In this document: positions 8,953-17,134 of the stretch, piece after piece
Numbering within the stretch: position 1 is the first letter of the stretch
Layout of the letters: each line of letters opens with the position of its first letter
Assembly: GCA_039969155.1 (NCBI GenBank)
Contig: JBDVOJ010000032.1
Location: 62,001-126,000, forward strand
DNA length: 64,000 nt
Direction of reading: 5' to 3'
DNA from: GCA-002733465 sp039969155
GTDB taxonomy: Bacteria; Pseudomonadota; Gammaproteobacteria; Enterobacterales; Kangiellaceae
Program-made: the position numbers and the translations under genes
The notes under the pieces: model-generated
Told to the model about the DNA's origin: nothing
Databases searched by the model: none
Seen by the model: the letters and a program-made list of their open reading frames with translations, nothing else

Positions 8953-10610
8953 TGTGAGTGACTCCTTTTGCTTTGCAGATCGGCAAGCATTTGCTTTCTA
9001 AGTACTTTACCATTTTTTGTGCGAGGAAAGTCGTGATAAAAATGGATTAGCTTTGGGGCTTTATATTTGGCTAAATTTTGATTGCCAAAGTCTAGCAATT
9101 GTTGCTCAGTCAATTGACTGTCCTTGTGTAAGATAACGCAGGCACTCACCAACACTTTATCAGGACCTAGTTCCTCACCTAAAGCAACACAGTCAGCAAT
9201 TGCTGGGTGAGTTTTCAAAACTCTTTCGATTTCGTGTGGAGAAACTCGATAACCAAAAGTATTGATAATGTCATCTTTTCTACCCAAAAACCAAATATAA
9301 CCATCTTCATCGGTTCTTGCATAGTCGCCGGTAAAAAAGTAGCCATCATGTTTTGCTTTGGCTGTTTCTTCAGGCAATTGCCAGTAATTTAGGAATAATC
9401 CAGGGTCATTTTCAGGTATTGCGATCATTCCTTCTTCATTTACTTTAGCAGGAGAACCATCGCCAGATAATATTTGTACCTGATGCCCTGGCTGCGTAAA
9501 GCCAGCAGCGCCTGGACGGATCGGTCTATCAATGCGTTGAGAAATGTAATAAGAAAACTCACTCATACCGATCGCTTCAAACACGTCTTGTTCAAATCTT
9601 TCCCGCCAAGCTGCTAACATTTCGTCTGACAAATGTTCGCCGGCACTCATACAGTGTCTCAAAGACGGAACATCTTTTGCGGCGAAATCGGTCTTCTGAA
9701 TAATTTGTCGGTAGATAGTGGGTACGCCAATAAAGATCGTACACTGATGTTTTTTAATCAGTTCAGGCCAAGTACTAGCATCATTTTTTCCCTCATGAAC
9801 AATCACAGTGTGTCCATGAAATAATGGATCCATAAGCGCGGAGCCTAGAACATAAGTCCAATTAAATTTACCAGAATGCATAATCCTATCGCCGGGCTTG
9901 AAATCAAACCAGTAACGACTAGCTGGTAATCGACCAATCAGTGATCGGTGAGCATGTAAAACGCCTTTTGGAAATCCGGTGGTTCCTGATGTATAAACTA
10001 AGTAGGCAGGGTCATCTGCTTTACTATTGACAATTTGTTGTGTGGTTTGAGTGGTTTTTAGTTTTTCTGTTAAATCAATTAACTGGATATTACTATTTGT
10101 GGAGTCGCTAGGCATTGGACCTGCGCCTGCTAGTAAAATAGCGTTTAAATCGGTTGATTCGGAAACCAGGGAACTTAGCTCTGACCACATAGACTTGGCT
10201 GCGATGAGTATTTTTGCTCCGGAGTCTTTTGCAAGATAGGCCACTTCGGAAGCCGCTAGCAAAGTGGAGGTTGGAACCGCAATAGCGCCATGCTTTAAAC
10301 AGCCGAAAAAGCTCTCAGGATAGTCGGTGGAATTGGGTAGCCGAATCAAAACTCGATCGCCTACTTGGACATCAAGTTCATTTAAAAGTGTGACCAATTT
10401 TCCACTTTGTTGGTCGAGCTGAGAATAACTGAGCTCCTTAGTACCTAGCTGATCATCTTCAACCACTAAGGCTATATTTTCGGCATTTTCACCAGTTGCA
10501 TGCCGCACAACACATTCTTTGGCAATATTAAAATGTTCAGGAACATTCCATTGTAACTCGGACTCTGTGTGATGATTAGTTTGAGTTAAATATTGATCTA
10601 ATTGGTCCAT
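8949..10610 (-). CDS. AMP-forming acyl-CoA synthetase
   Basis: A ligase of the ANL superfamily (carboxylate + ATP + CoA gives acyl-CoA + AMP + PPi). The phosphate loop YTSGTTGFPKG and the motifs GMSEFSYY, FFTGDYARTDEDGY, FLGRKDDIINTFGYRVSP and the catalytic lysine in PRTKNGKVLRK are all present. I start it at the ATG at 10610, one base after the stop of the upstream gene, with GGAAGA eight bases before; this gives 553 residues (an in-frame GTG at 10640 would add ten and overlap that gene). It resembles medium- and aromatic-acid/acetate-type ligases; the substrate cannot be read from sequence. In this operon a C4-C5 dicarboxylate such as mesaconate is an attractive guess. Confidence 0.88.
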   Translation of the reverse strand: MDQLDQYLTQTNHHTESELQWNVPEHFNIAKECVVRHATGENAENIALVVEDDQLGTKELSYSQLDQQSGKLVTLLNELDVQVGDRVLIRLPNSTDYPESFFGCLKHGAIAVPTSTLLAASEVAYLAKDSGAKILIAAKSMWSELSSLVSESTDLNAILLAGAGPMPSDSTNSNIQLIDLTEKLKTTQTTQQIVNSKADDPAYLVYTSGTTGFPKGVLHAHRSLIGRLPASRYWFDFKPGDRIMHSGKFNWTYVLGSALMDPLFHGHTVIVHEGKNDASTWPELIKKHQCTIFIGVPTIYRQIIQKTDFAAKDVPSLRHCMSAGEHLSDEMLAAWRERFEQDVFEAIGMSEFSYYISQRIDRPIRPGAAGFTQPGHQVQILSGDGSPAKVNEEGMIAIPENDPGLFLNYWQLPEETAKAKHDGYFFTGDYARTDEDGYIWFLGRKDDIINTFGYRVSPHEIERVLKTHPAIADCVALGEELGPDKVLVSACVILHKDSQLTEQQLLDFGNQNLAKYKAPKLIHFYHDFPRTKNGKVLRKQMLADLQSKRSHSQ

Positions 10611-10611
10611 A

Positions 10612-11733
10612 TTAAATTCTTCCGTAGGGCCAGTTTTCACGAATCACATGAATGGGCAGTAGTTTAAGGACTTTCATTGCAAACTGTTTATCTTGGTCGG
10701 TCAGCGACTTAAGCGCATAGGCTCTTAGTAAGGTTTGCAGAGCCTTACCAAACATCGGAGGATCGAGCATTTCACCTTCAAATTTAATTGCTCCGCCGAG
10801 TAACGCATCGGCCTCAATCGCCGCTTTTAGCATTTGAATATTGCGTTTTATAATTAAAGGAGACGGAGTAAAGGCAACCTTACACAGATGGATATGATAC
10901 GGGTGAATAACTTGCTTTCCGGTTAATCCCATTTGAGCTTCTACCGTAGCGTGTCGATGAACTACGTGTGATTCATGATCGCCATGCAGATCGAGCCATC
11001 GCCTAACATCATGTGGCTCGATATTTTGATCAGGCATGGGTGTTTCATTAATTAATACTTCGACCCCACCGATTACACCTTTACCTGCAATACGAGCTTC
11101 TAGTAGCAAGTTTCTTAAATAAGTTTTTAACTCGTCGATCCAGCCTTCTGGCGTCAAATGAATTGCCATTGCTTTGGAGAAATCATGAATCCCGAAAACG
11201 ACGTGTTTAACGGTCGAAAACTGCATTAACTCGGGTGCCAGTTTTAATGAGCGTGGGTGCTCTATAATGGGTTGAATTTCAATATCTGGGTTTACCCCAA
11301 CAAGCCAAGCTGAGAGGTCCCTAATTTCTGCCGCACCATACATTTCACCGGCTTTCGCTAACACAATGACATCAACATACTCACCAACATCTCTAATCAA
11401 CTCCAAATCCTTTTCGTATTCTTCGGTACGAAACGGATTGATTCGAAGGGCGATTTGGAATTTTCGTTCTGGAAAGTTTGGTAATTCGTTTCTTAGTAAT
11501 TCGCGACTCATTTCCTTTTGTCGACAGCCATCTTCTAAATCGAAAAGTAAGGTATGAGCGGGACATTGGTGTGCATGTCGACGAATACGAGCAACGGCTT
11601 GCTCCATGGTTTCGTATTCACTGTCTTTAGGTGAGTATTTTACAGGGGGATAATAAAGTTGAATGCCAGGCCAAAAGCCACCCAAGACATCTTCTTCGTT
11701 TACGTGTTCGAGAAACTCGTTGTAGCTATTCAT
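10612..11733 (-). CDS. Long CitE-like aldolase/lyase, copy A
   Basis: 373 residues, longer than usual CitE (about 290), with an N-terminal extension and a helical C-terminal tail. The barrel core shows FDLEDGCRQKEMS, ALRINPF, PIIEHPRSLKLAP (Glu ligand), FGIHDFSKAM (Asp ligand) and GKQVIHPYHI. The insert EPHDVRRWLDLHGDHESHVVH is unlike standard citrate lyase. It is the first gene of the minus-strand operon and faces copy C across a 412-bp divergent control region. Likely a lyase or aldolase on a CoA ester or a related 2-oxo/hydroxy acid; the substrate is unknown. Confidence 0.8.
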   Translation of the reverse strand: MNSYNEFLEHVNEEDVLGGFWPGIQLYYPPVKYSPKDSEYETMEQAVARIRRHAHQCPAHTLLFDLEDGCRQKEMSRELLRNELPNFPERKFQIALRINPFRTEEYEKDLELIRDVGEYVDVIVLAKAGEMYGAAEIRDLSAWLVGVNPDIEIQPIIEHPRSLKLAPELMQFSTVKHVVFGIHDFSKAMAIHLTPEGWIDELKTYLRNLLLEARIAGKGVIGGVEVLINETPMPDQNIEPHDVRRWLDLHGDHESHVVHRHATVEAQMGLTGKQVIHPYHIHLCKVAFTPSPLIIKRNIQMLKAAIEADALLGGAIKFEGEMLDPPMFGKALQTLLRAYALKSLTDQDKQFAMKVLKLLPIHVIRENWPYGRI

Positions 11734-11799
11734 GGTATTTTCCCGTGAAGTTGTTTTTACCGACTTACCTTAGACCACTTGATCATTAGTGATATCTAG

Positions 11800-11818
11800 A
11801 AAGTAGAAATTCTACTTT
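11800..11818. promoter_or_regulatory. Operator-like palindrome AAAGTAGAA-A-TTCTACTTT
   Basis: Two perfect 9-bp arms around a single central A, 67 bases upstream of the first gene of the minus-strand CoA-ester operon. Size, symmetry and position fit a dimeric repressor or activator site. The cognate protein is unknown. Confidence 0.5.
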
Positions 11819-11877
11819 ACTCAACTGGTCGGATGTCTTAACCTGTTTAAATGAATCATACCTATTTCAATCGAAAA

Positions 11878-11895
11878 TTCAAACAATTGTTTGAA
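11878..11895. promoter_or_regulatory. Operator-like palindrome with CAAAC-N4-GTTTG core
   Basis: An 18-bp perfect palindrome, TTCAAACAATTGTTTGAA. Its core matches the published PsrA-type consensus (G/C)AAAC-N2-4-GTTT(G/C). PsrA is a TetR-family regulator of fatty-acid genes in gammaproteobacteria. Control of the cluster by an acyl-CoA-responsive TetR protein is an inference from this match. Confidence 0.5.
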
Positions 11896-12145
11896 AATGA
11901 CTAAAAATCACACTTTTTATATGAGGCTTAATCAATCGAGTGAGTTGATTCTATCTCAAAAATATCAGTAATTGGCCCTTTTATAACGCCAATATGACTA
12001 AAGTCTAGTTATGATTTGTTGCAAGTAAACGGGATTATTGAGATAAATACTCTTAGGGTCGTTTAACAATCTAATAAGAGCTCTTGCCAAGCTTTACAAT
12101 CAAATATCTTGGCAAAGCATCCAGTGAGTTTTAAAGGAGCACACA

Positions 12146-13138
12146 ATGTCTACACTCGTTCATCCCAATCAAGCTTTGTTTGACGCAGAAAAGCCTTTTC
12201 CTGTGATCCCAAGTTGCGAACACTTTGCTGGAAGCGAAAAATTGATGCTAAAAGCATTGGAGATGCAATCCAAAATAGGGCCTGTGTTCGATATTACATG
12301 TGATTGTGAAGATGGCGCTGCCGCTGGGCAAGAGTCCGAGCATGCCGAAATGGTAGCAAGAGTTATATCTAGCGAGCAGAACAAGCATAATATGATGGGC
12401 GTGCGAATCCATGATTTTAGCCACCCACATTGGAAAAATGATGTGGATATATTAGTGCCTAAAATCGGTAACAACGTTGCTTACATCACTTTGCCAAAAT
12501 GTACTCAAGCGTTTCAAATCGAAGCGATGGTTGGCTACATTAAAAAGGTTGCTACAGAAAATGGAATTGGAAGAGAAATCCCAATTCACGTTTTAATTGA
12601 AACACATGGTGCCTTGAAAGATATTTGGAAGATTGCCGAAGTTGATTGGATTCAAGTGTTGGACTTCGGCATGATGGATTTTGTCAGTGGGCATTATGGC
12701 GCCATCCCTGCAGCTTGTATGCGCAGTCCCGGACAGTTTGAGCACCCGTTGTTAGCGAGAGCTAAAACCGAATTGGTCGCAGCGGCATTAGCCAATGGTA
12801 TTGTGCCAGCTCACAATGTCACACTTGATCTTAAAAACGTTGAGCAAACTAAAAGTGATGCGTCTATCGCCAGAAATCAATTCGGTTTTATGCGAATGTG
12901 GAGCATTTACCCAACTCAAATTGAGGCCATTGTTGAAGCCATGCAACCTGACTATTCTGAAGTGGAAGACGCGCAAGGGATTTTGCTGGCAGCTCAAGAT
13001 GCGGATTGGGGGCCTATTCAATACAAAGGTGAGCTACATGATCGAGCGACCTATCGTTATTTTTGGCAACTCCTTCAGCGTGCATCAATTTCTGGTTTAG
13101 AGTTAAACGATGAAGTAAAATCCAGATTCTTCGCATAA
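12146..13138 (+). CDS. CitE-like CoA-ester lyase, copy C
   Basis: 330 residues, a third and clearly different member of the HpcH/HpaI-CitE family. The active-site region reads FDITCDCEDGAAAGQ, followed by GVRIHDFSHP, LIETHGALKDIWKIAE (Glu ligand) and VLDFGMMDFVSGHYG (Asp ligand). The end of the barrel reads MWSIYPTQIEAI in place of the usual AIHPxQ. The start has AAAGGAG upstream. It reads away from the four-gene operon and is followed 16 bases later by a thioesterase gene, probably in one transcript. Malyl-CoA or methylmalyl-CoA cleavage is possible; the substrate is not determined. Confidence 0.82.
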   Translation: MSTLVHPNQALFDAEKPFPVIPSCEHFAGSEKLMLKALEMQSKIGPVFDITCDCEDGAAAGQESEHAEMVARVISSEQNKHNMMGVRIHDFSHPHWKNDVDILVPKIGNNVAYITLPKCTQAFQIEAMVGYIKKVATENGIGREIPIHVLIETHGALKDIWKIAEVDWIQVLDFGMMDFVSGHYGAIPAACMRSPGQFEHPLLARAKTELVAAALANGIVPAHNVTLDLKNVEQTKSDASIARNQFGFMRMWSIYPTQIEAIVEAMQPDYSEVEDAQGILLAAQDADWGPIQYKGELHDRATYRYFWQLLQRASISGLELNDEVKSRFFA

Positions 13139-13154
13139 CAATCTGAGTGTCTTG

Positions 13155-13604
13155 ATGGACCAATTGGAACATTTTAAGCGGCTTGAAAATATGTACCAAG
13201 CCGCGCCTTTGAACGATTTTTACTTACCGGTGATGAAGGTGTCCGAAGGGCACGCAGAAATCTCGATAGACCTTAATCCTAAAATGTTTCATGCGGGCCA
13301 AGCTGTGCATGGTTCTGTCTATTTTAAAATGCTCGATGACGCCGCATTCTTTGCGGCCAACTCGTTAGAACCGGAATTTTTTGTTCTAACCACTTCCTTC
13401 ACAACTTACCTCACAAAACCCATTTCTAGCGGTACAATGAAAGCGGTCGGAAAAATAGCCAATTACAATCGTACCCAATTTATTGCAGAAGCCGTGGTTT
13501 ACAATTCAAGAAACCAAGAAGTTGGAAGAGGCAATGGGATCTTTGTAAGAAGTAACAAAAAGTTAATGGATGTCGCTGGATATAAAGATAGGATTGAAAA
13601 ATAG
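13155..13604 (+). CDS. PaaI-type hotdog thioesterase
   Basis: 149 residues from the ATG at 13155, which follows an in-frame TTG. A single hotdog domain shows the family region MFHAGQAVHGSVYFKMLDDAAFFA, where HAGQAVHG corresponds to the HxxxxHG active-site motif of 4HBT/PaaI thioesterases, and TTSFTTYLTKPISSG is the following strand. Such enzymes hydrolyse acyl-CoA thioesters. It is closely linked to the CitE-like gene before it, suggesting release of a free acid or CoA recycling within the same pathway. The 175-bp stretch after it is AT-rich and leads to the outer-membrane protein gene. Confidence 0.82.
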   Translation: MDQLEHFKRLENMYQAAPLNDFYLPVMKVSEGHAEISIDLNPKMFHAGQAVHGSVYFKMLDDAAFFAANSLEPEFFVLTTSFTTYLTKPISSGTMKAVGKIANYNRTQFIAEAVVYNSRNQEVGRGNGIFVRSNKKLMDVAGYKDRIEK

Positions 13605-13779
13605 ATAATGCTGATCCCTTTATTGGCAAGGCATACATTGTTCATCTCATTATAAATCAATATTTCTACCGCTCAAAACTCAAAGTTTTCATTCAGTTTG
13701 AATTCAGTTCAACAAAACTAGTATGCGCTCGTGGTTAATCGAATCACAAACTTTCTAATTTAAATAAGGAATTGAAATA

Positions 13780-14325
13780 ATGAAAAAGACAATAATCGCT
13801 AGCGCAGTATTATCTGTTATATCATTTGGTGCGATGGCAGAAACTCCATCATTTGATTATGTTGAGTTCGGTTTTACTGAATATGATTCGGACGGACTAG
13901 GCAAATTAGATGGATTTGAGCTTACAGCCAGTAAAGAGCTGAATAACAACTTTTACGTCGCCGGTGATCTGGCAAGAGTTAATGAAGGAGGATTCGATTT
14001 AGATACGATGACTATTGGTGTCGGATATAAAAATCAATTTTCTAGCAATTCTACTTTTTTTAGTGAGATAGATTTTGCCAAGATTAAAAATAGTAATGAT
14101 TTTGATGAAAATGGGTTTCAAGTCACCGCAGGTATTAGAAGTATGCTAGGTAAAAATCTAGAGCTTAAAGCCGCAGTTGAATATCTGGATATCAATGATG
14201 TCGACGAAACGAGCTATGTTGTTGGTGGGGCATATAACCTAAACTCTGACTTAGCGGTATATGCGGATTACACCTATGAATCAGAGCTAAGTAAATACGG
14301 GGTCGGAATCCGATACAACTTCTAA
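13780..14325 (+). CDS. Small outer-membrane beta-barrel protein
   Basis: 181 residues with a clear signal peptide (ISFGAMAE, cleavage near 20), then alternating amphipathic strands, and a C-terminal GVGIRYNF ending in Phe, as required for Bam-dependent insertion. Size and pattern (FELTASKELNNNFYVAGD) resemble the eight-stranded Omp_b-brl/Ax21-like group. The start has AAGGAA upstream. No function can be named. It is monocistronic, bounded by a strong terminator. Confidence 0.85.
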   Translation: MKKTIIASAVLSVISFGAMAETPSFDYVEFGFTEYDSDGLGKLDGFELTASKELNNNFYVAGDLARVNEGGFDLDTMTIGVGYKNQFSSNSTFFSEIDFAKIKNSNDFDENGFQVTAGIRSMLGKNLELKAAVEYLDINDVDETSYVVGGAYNLNSDLAVYADYTYESELSKYGVGIRYNF

Positions 14326-14344
14326 CTGATTGGAATGCTAGTCA

Positions 14345-14372
14345 AAAAAGCCCAGTGACTCTGGGCTTTTTT
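14345..14372 (+). terminator. Rho-independent terminator
   Basis: AAAAAGCCCAG (14345-14355), loop TGACT, CTGGGCTTTTTT (14361-14372). A strong intrinsic terminator 20 bases after the barrel gene, with A and T tracts on both sides so it can act on both strands. Confidence 0.93.
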
Positions 14373-14433
14373 GTGTTCGTCTTTAAAGTACGATACAGTG
14401 GCGGTTTATGATTTAACAAGGGCTATCAAACCA

Positions 14434-15723
14434 GTGAAAAGATCCTTCTCTCTAAAGTTTATTTTGTTATTTGTTTTTAGTTTACCTGCTTACGCGACTG
14501 ATTACCTTTTACATGTTGGAAAAATGATCGATGTAGAAAATCTAAAAGTCAAAAAAAATCAATCGATACGAATTTCAGGTAACAAGATTAAAGCCATCGA
14601 AAAAGGATTTATCGCAGCGAATGAAAATGAAATATTAATTGACCTGAAAGACAAGACTCTAATGCCTGGTCTGATGGATATGCATGTGCATATGTCGGGC
14701 GAAATCTCGAAAGAGTCCTATGGAGAAAAATTTTTTCTGTCTAATGCTGACTATGCCTTAAGAAGCACTGTTTATGCACAAAAGACCTTAGATGCTGGAT
14801 TTACTACCGTTCGTGATTTGGGAGACCTTTCTGCCGGAGTGGTTGTTTCGCTTCGTAAAGCGATTGATCAAGGCTATATCAAAGGGCCTAGAATTTACGC
14901 CGCCGGTAAGAGTATTGCAACGACCGGAGGTCATGCAGATCCTACTAATGGTTTACGGCCTGATTTAATGCTAGATCCAGGTCCCAAACAAGGTGTGATC
15001 AATGGTGCGGACGAAGCCATAAAGGCCGTTAGGCAACGTTATAAAGAAGGTTCGGACGTTATTAAACTGACCGTTACAGGCGGCGTATTAAGTCTGGCTA
15101 AAAGTGGCTCTAATCCCCAATTCACCCAAGATGAATTAGATGCCGTTGTGCAAGCGGCGAAAGACTATGATTTTGTGGTAGCGGTCCATGCGCATGGTGC
15201 TGAAGGAATGAAGCGAGCTGTTATGGCTGGAGTGGATTCAGTTGAACATGGTACCTACATGACCGACGAAGTCATGCGCCTAATGAAGAAAAAAGGTACT
15301 TACTATGTGCCGACTATTACAGCTGGTAAATGGGTGGCAGAAAAAGCGGCTATTGATGGCTATTACCCTGCAATTGTTCAACCTAAAGCCGCTGCGATTG
15401 GCCCTCTAATTCAAGAAACCTTTGGGCGAGCGTATAAAAAGGGCGTAAAGATCGCTTTTGGGACTGACGCAGCGGTGTTTCCACATGGCTTAAATGGTCG
15501 AGAGTTTAAGTATATGGTGGAAGCTGGAATGCCGGCGATTGAAACGATTCAGTCGGCCACTTTGAATACCGCTAAATTGCTTCGAATAGAAGATAAATTG
15601 GGCAGCATTAAAGTTGGAAAATTGGCTGATCTGGTAGCGGTTGATGGTGACCCATTAAAAGACATTAGTCTGATGGAGACTATTTCTTTCGTGATGAAAG
15701 ATGGTGTAATTTATAAGCAGTAG
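14434..15723 (+). CDS. Secreted amidohydrolase, prolidase-like (COG1228 group)
   Basis: I start it at the GTG at 14434, because a normal signal peptide (KRSFSLKFILLFVFSLPAYA) begins there; the longer frame would start inside the preceding terminator. 429 residues. The binuclear metal site of the amidohydrolase superfamily is complete: MHVHM, the lysine to be carboxylated in SDVIKLTVTGG, His in AVHAHG, His in VEHGTYM and Asp in FGTDAAV. IATTGGHADPTNG is typical of the Xaa-Pro dipeptidase/imidazolonepropionase-like subgroup. Likely a periplasmic hydrolase of acylated or prolyl amino acids. It converges with the coiled-coil protein gene and shares a bidirectional terminator. Confidence 0.87.
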   Translation: MKRSFSLKFILLFVFSLPAYATDYLLHVGKMIDVENLKVKKNQSIRISGNKIKAIEKGFIAANENEILIDLKDKTLMPGLMDMHVHMSGEISKESYGEKFFLSNADYALRSTVYAQKTLDAGFTTVRDLGDLSAGVVVSLRKAIDQGYIKGPRIYAAGKSIATTGGHADPTNGLRPDLMLDPGPKQGVINGADEAIKAVRQRYKEGSDVIKLTVTGGVLSLAKSGSNPQFTQDELDAVVQAAKDYDFVVAVHAHGAEGMKRAVMAGVDSVEHGTYMTDEVMRLMKKKGTYYVPTITAGKWVAEKAAIDGYYPAIVQPKAAAIGPLIQETFGRAYKKGVKIAFGTDAAVFPHGLNGREFKYMVEAGMPAIETIQSATLNTAKLLRIEDKLGSIKVGKLADLVAVDGDPLKDISLMETISFVMKDGVIYKQ

Positions 15724-15795
15724 GAGGTGGCGTGGTTTCCCATCTATTTGAGATTCAAGGTCAAGGGCGTTTCGCACCGCTTTGCTTGCGTGCGA

Positions 15796-15825
15796 GTTAC
15801 TTTTTTCAATAGCAAAAAAAGTAAC
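15796..15825. repeat. GTTACTTTTTT inverted repeat, dispersed-repeat type
   Basis: GTTACTTTTTT (15796-15806) faces AAAAAAAGTAAC (15814-15825). The surrounding text (GTTTCGCACCGCTTTGCTTG before, CAAAA after) resembles the GTTACTTTCTTT...AAAGAAAGTAAC palindromes often scattered in gammaproteobacterial intergenic regions. Only one copy is visible here. Confidence 0.5.
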
Positions 15826-16073
15826 CAAAAATGCCAATTGCTTGGTCAGCAGGACACCGTTACCTGTTGTACAAGTATACTTCAGTATGATCTGATACGC
15901 CTGACCTCGAGTATATTCGACTGCTGTTTTTGATTGGTCATGTTACACATCAATAAACAACTGAGTTATCGACCGTTTTAAGTATTAGCGATAAGTTCGA
16001 TTATTTATTTTCCTTTAAAAGCTTTAGCGCTGCGAAACTGATTTTGAATGAGGAAACAGCGACTCTTTATACA

Positions 16074-16100
16074 AAAAAGCCCACTTACAGTGGGCTTTTT
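16074..16100. terminator. Bidirectional rho-independent terminator
   Basis: AAAAAGCCCAC (16074-16084), loop TTACA, GTGGGCTTTTT (16090-16100). It serves the converging amidohydrolase and coiled-coil protein genes. Confidence 0.92.
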
Positions 16101-16121
16101 ATCATCGGTTAATAATCGCTA

Positions 16122-17081
16122 TCAAAGCTGATAGGCCACTGCATTTTTCAAGAGCTTATCTTTAGAAGAACAGTCACTAATATCATCATAATCGAACACA
16201 TAAACTTGGTCTTTGTTATCCTCAAAGTTTGAAAAAATCAGTGTGACGTGTTCATTCTTTTCAAGCGACCTTAAGGTCGAACCATAATCACAAAGGGTAC
16301 TGATAATTACATTCGCCTTTTTGTTGTTTTTCTCACGAACTTTTTGATATTTCTTCTCGCGATACTCTTTCATGGTCTTCTGGTAAAGGGCTTGCTCTTC
16401 GTTTAGTTTCTTCATTTTCTTCTCTAACTCAGCTCGGCGCTTATTAAGCTCTGAAGATTCTTCACTATTGTGTTTAGCTTCTCTTTCCAGTTCACGAATA
16501 GTTCGTTGCATATCTCGAATCTCTCTTCGACTCTCTCTTTGTTGGTCTCTGAGTTCTTCCATGGCGTTTCGATACTCTTCATAAGCTTCCATCTTTTCTT
16601 CCCAAGCATCGACTTCATCTACCGGCCGTGGTGATCGAGGCGTGATCGGAGCTCTAGGCGCATCATTGAACTCGCTATCTATTTCAGCAAAAGCCTCGGA
16701 GACTTCACTGGCAATTGTCCCTACTAATCGACCAACACCTTCGCCAAAGGCTTGCCAGTCGTCAGCCCCACCAAACTCAGAACTGCTAAAGCTAAATGTA
16801 AACACCATCCCTTGCTTGGCTAAATAGGTGGCTTGGGTTGAGCCTGAGCGACCAGGAAATACCGAGTTGGCTTTGCTAATGTTGGCATCGGCGAGTGAGG
16901 TATCAAATATTTTGCTCATAATACGCAATTCTTTTTGTGCACGGTCAAAGTCATTGGCAGAAGCGACTAGACTCGAGCATGCTAAGGCACTGGATAGACC
17001 CACTAATGCTAATTTCTTGAATTGTCTAGCCACTATGTTGTTACATAATTTAGGTAATGTTTGAAAAGTTAGTTGCTTCAT
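16122..17081 (-). CDS. Exported coiled-coil protein, function unknown
   Basis: 319 residues. A long N-terminal signal sequence (LALVGLSSALACSSLVASAN, cleavage near 42) is followed by a globular stretch with TFSFSSSEFGGADDW. Next comes a Pro-rich hinge (RAPITPRSPRPVDEV) and a long charged coiled coil at about 155-245 (RREIRDMQRTIRELEREA). The C-terminal domain contains two Cys (TLCDYGS, DISDCSS). I do not recognise the family. The gene is the third of an operon headed by an ECF sigma factor and its anti-sigma factor, so it is probably an envelope protein under, or feeding into, that signalling unit. Confidence 0.8.
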   Translation of the reverse strand: MKQLTFQTLPKLCNNIVARQFKKLALVGLSSALACSSLVASANDFDRAQKELRIMSKIFDTSLADANISKANSVFPGRSGSTQATYLAKQGMVFTFSFSSSEFGGADDWQAFGEGVGRLVGTIASEVSEAFAEIDSEFNDAPRAPITPRSPRPVDEVDAWEEKMEAYEEYRNAMEELRDQQRESRREIRDMQRTIRELEREAKHNSEESSELNKRRAELEKKMKKLNEEQALYQKTMKEYREKKYQKVREKNNKKANVIISTLCDYGSTLRSLEKNEHVTLIFSNFEDNKDQVYVFDYDDISDCSSKDKLLKNAVAYQL

Positions 17082-17134
17082 AATTCGTTACTCATTTTAA
17101 ATAGTTAATTTCACAGATACGGTTGACTGAATAT

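Larger units (their letters stand above)
11734..12145. other. Divergent control region of the CoA-ester cluster
   Basis: 412 bases between two outward-reading CitE-like genes. It holds two perfect palindromes (listed separately) on the side nearer the minus-strand operon, in AT-rich sequence. AAAGGAG at about 12134 is the ribosome site of the rightward gene. No regulator gene lies in the cluster itself. Confidence 0.55.
15724..16121. other. Intergenic region between convergent genes
   Basis: About 400 bases with no credible gene. It holds a dispersed-repeat-like hairpin at 15796-15825 and a bidirectional terminator at 16074-16100, both listed. ORFs here have biased, unconvincing translations. 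Confidence 0.5.

Noticed and set aside
12169..12474. 101-codon ORF antisense to CitE-like copy C
   Set aside because: The sense strand encodes an intact lyase; the antisense ORF has no family-like text.
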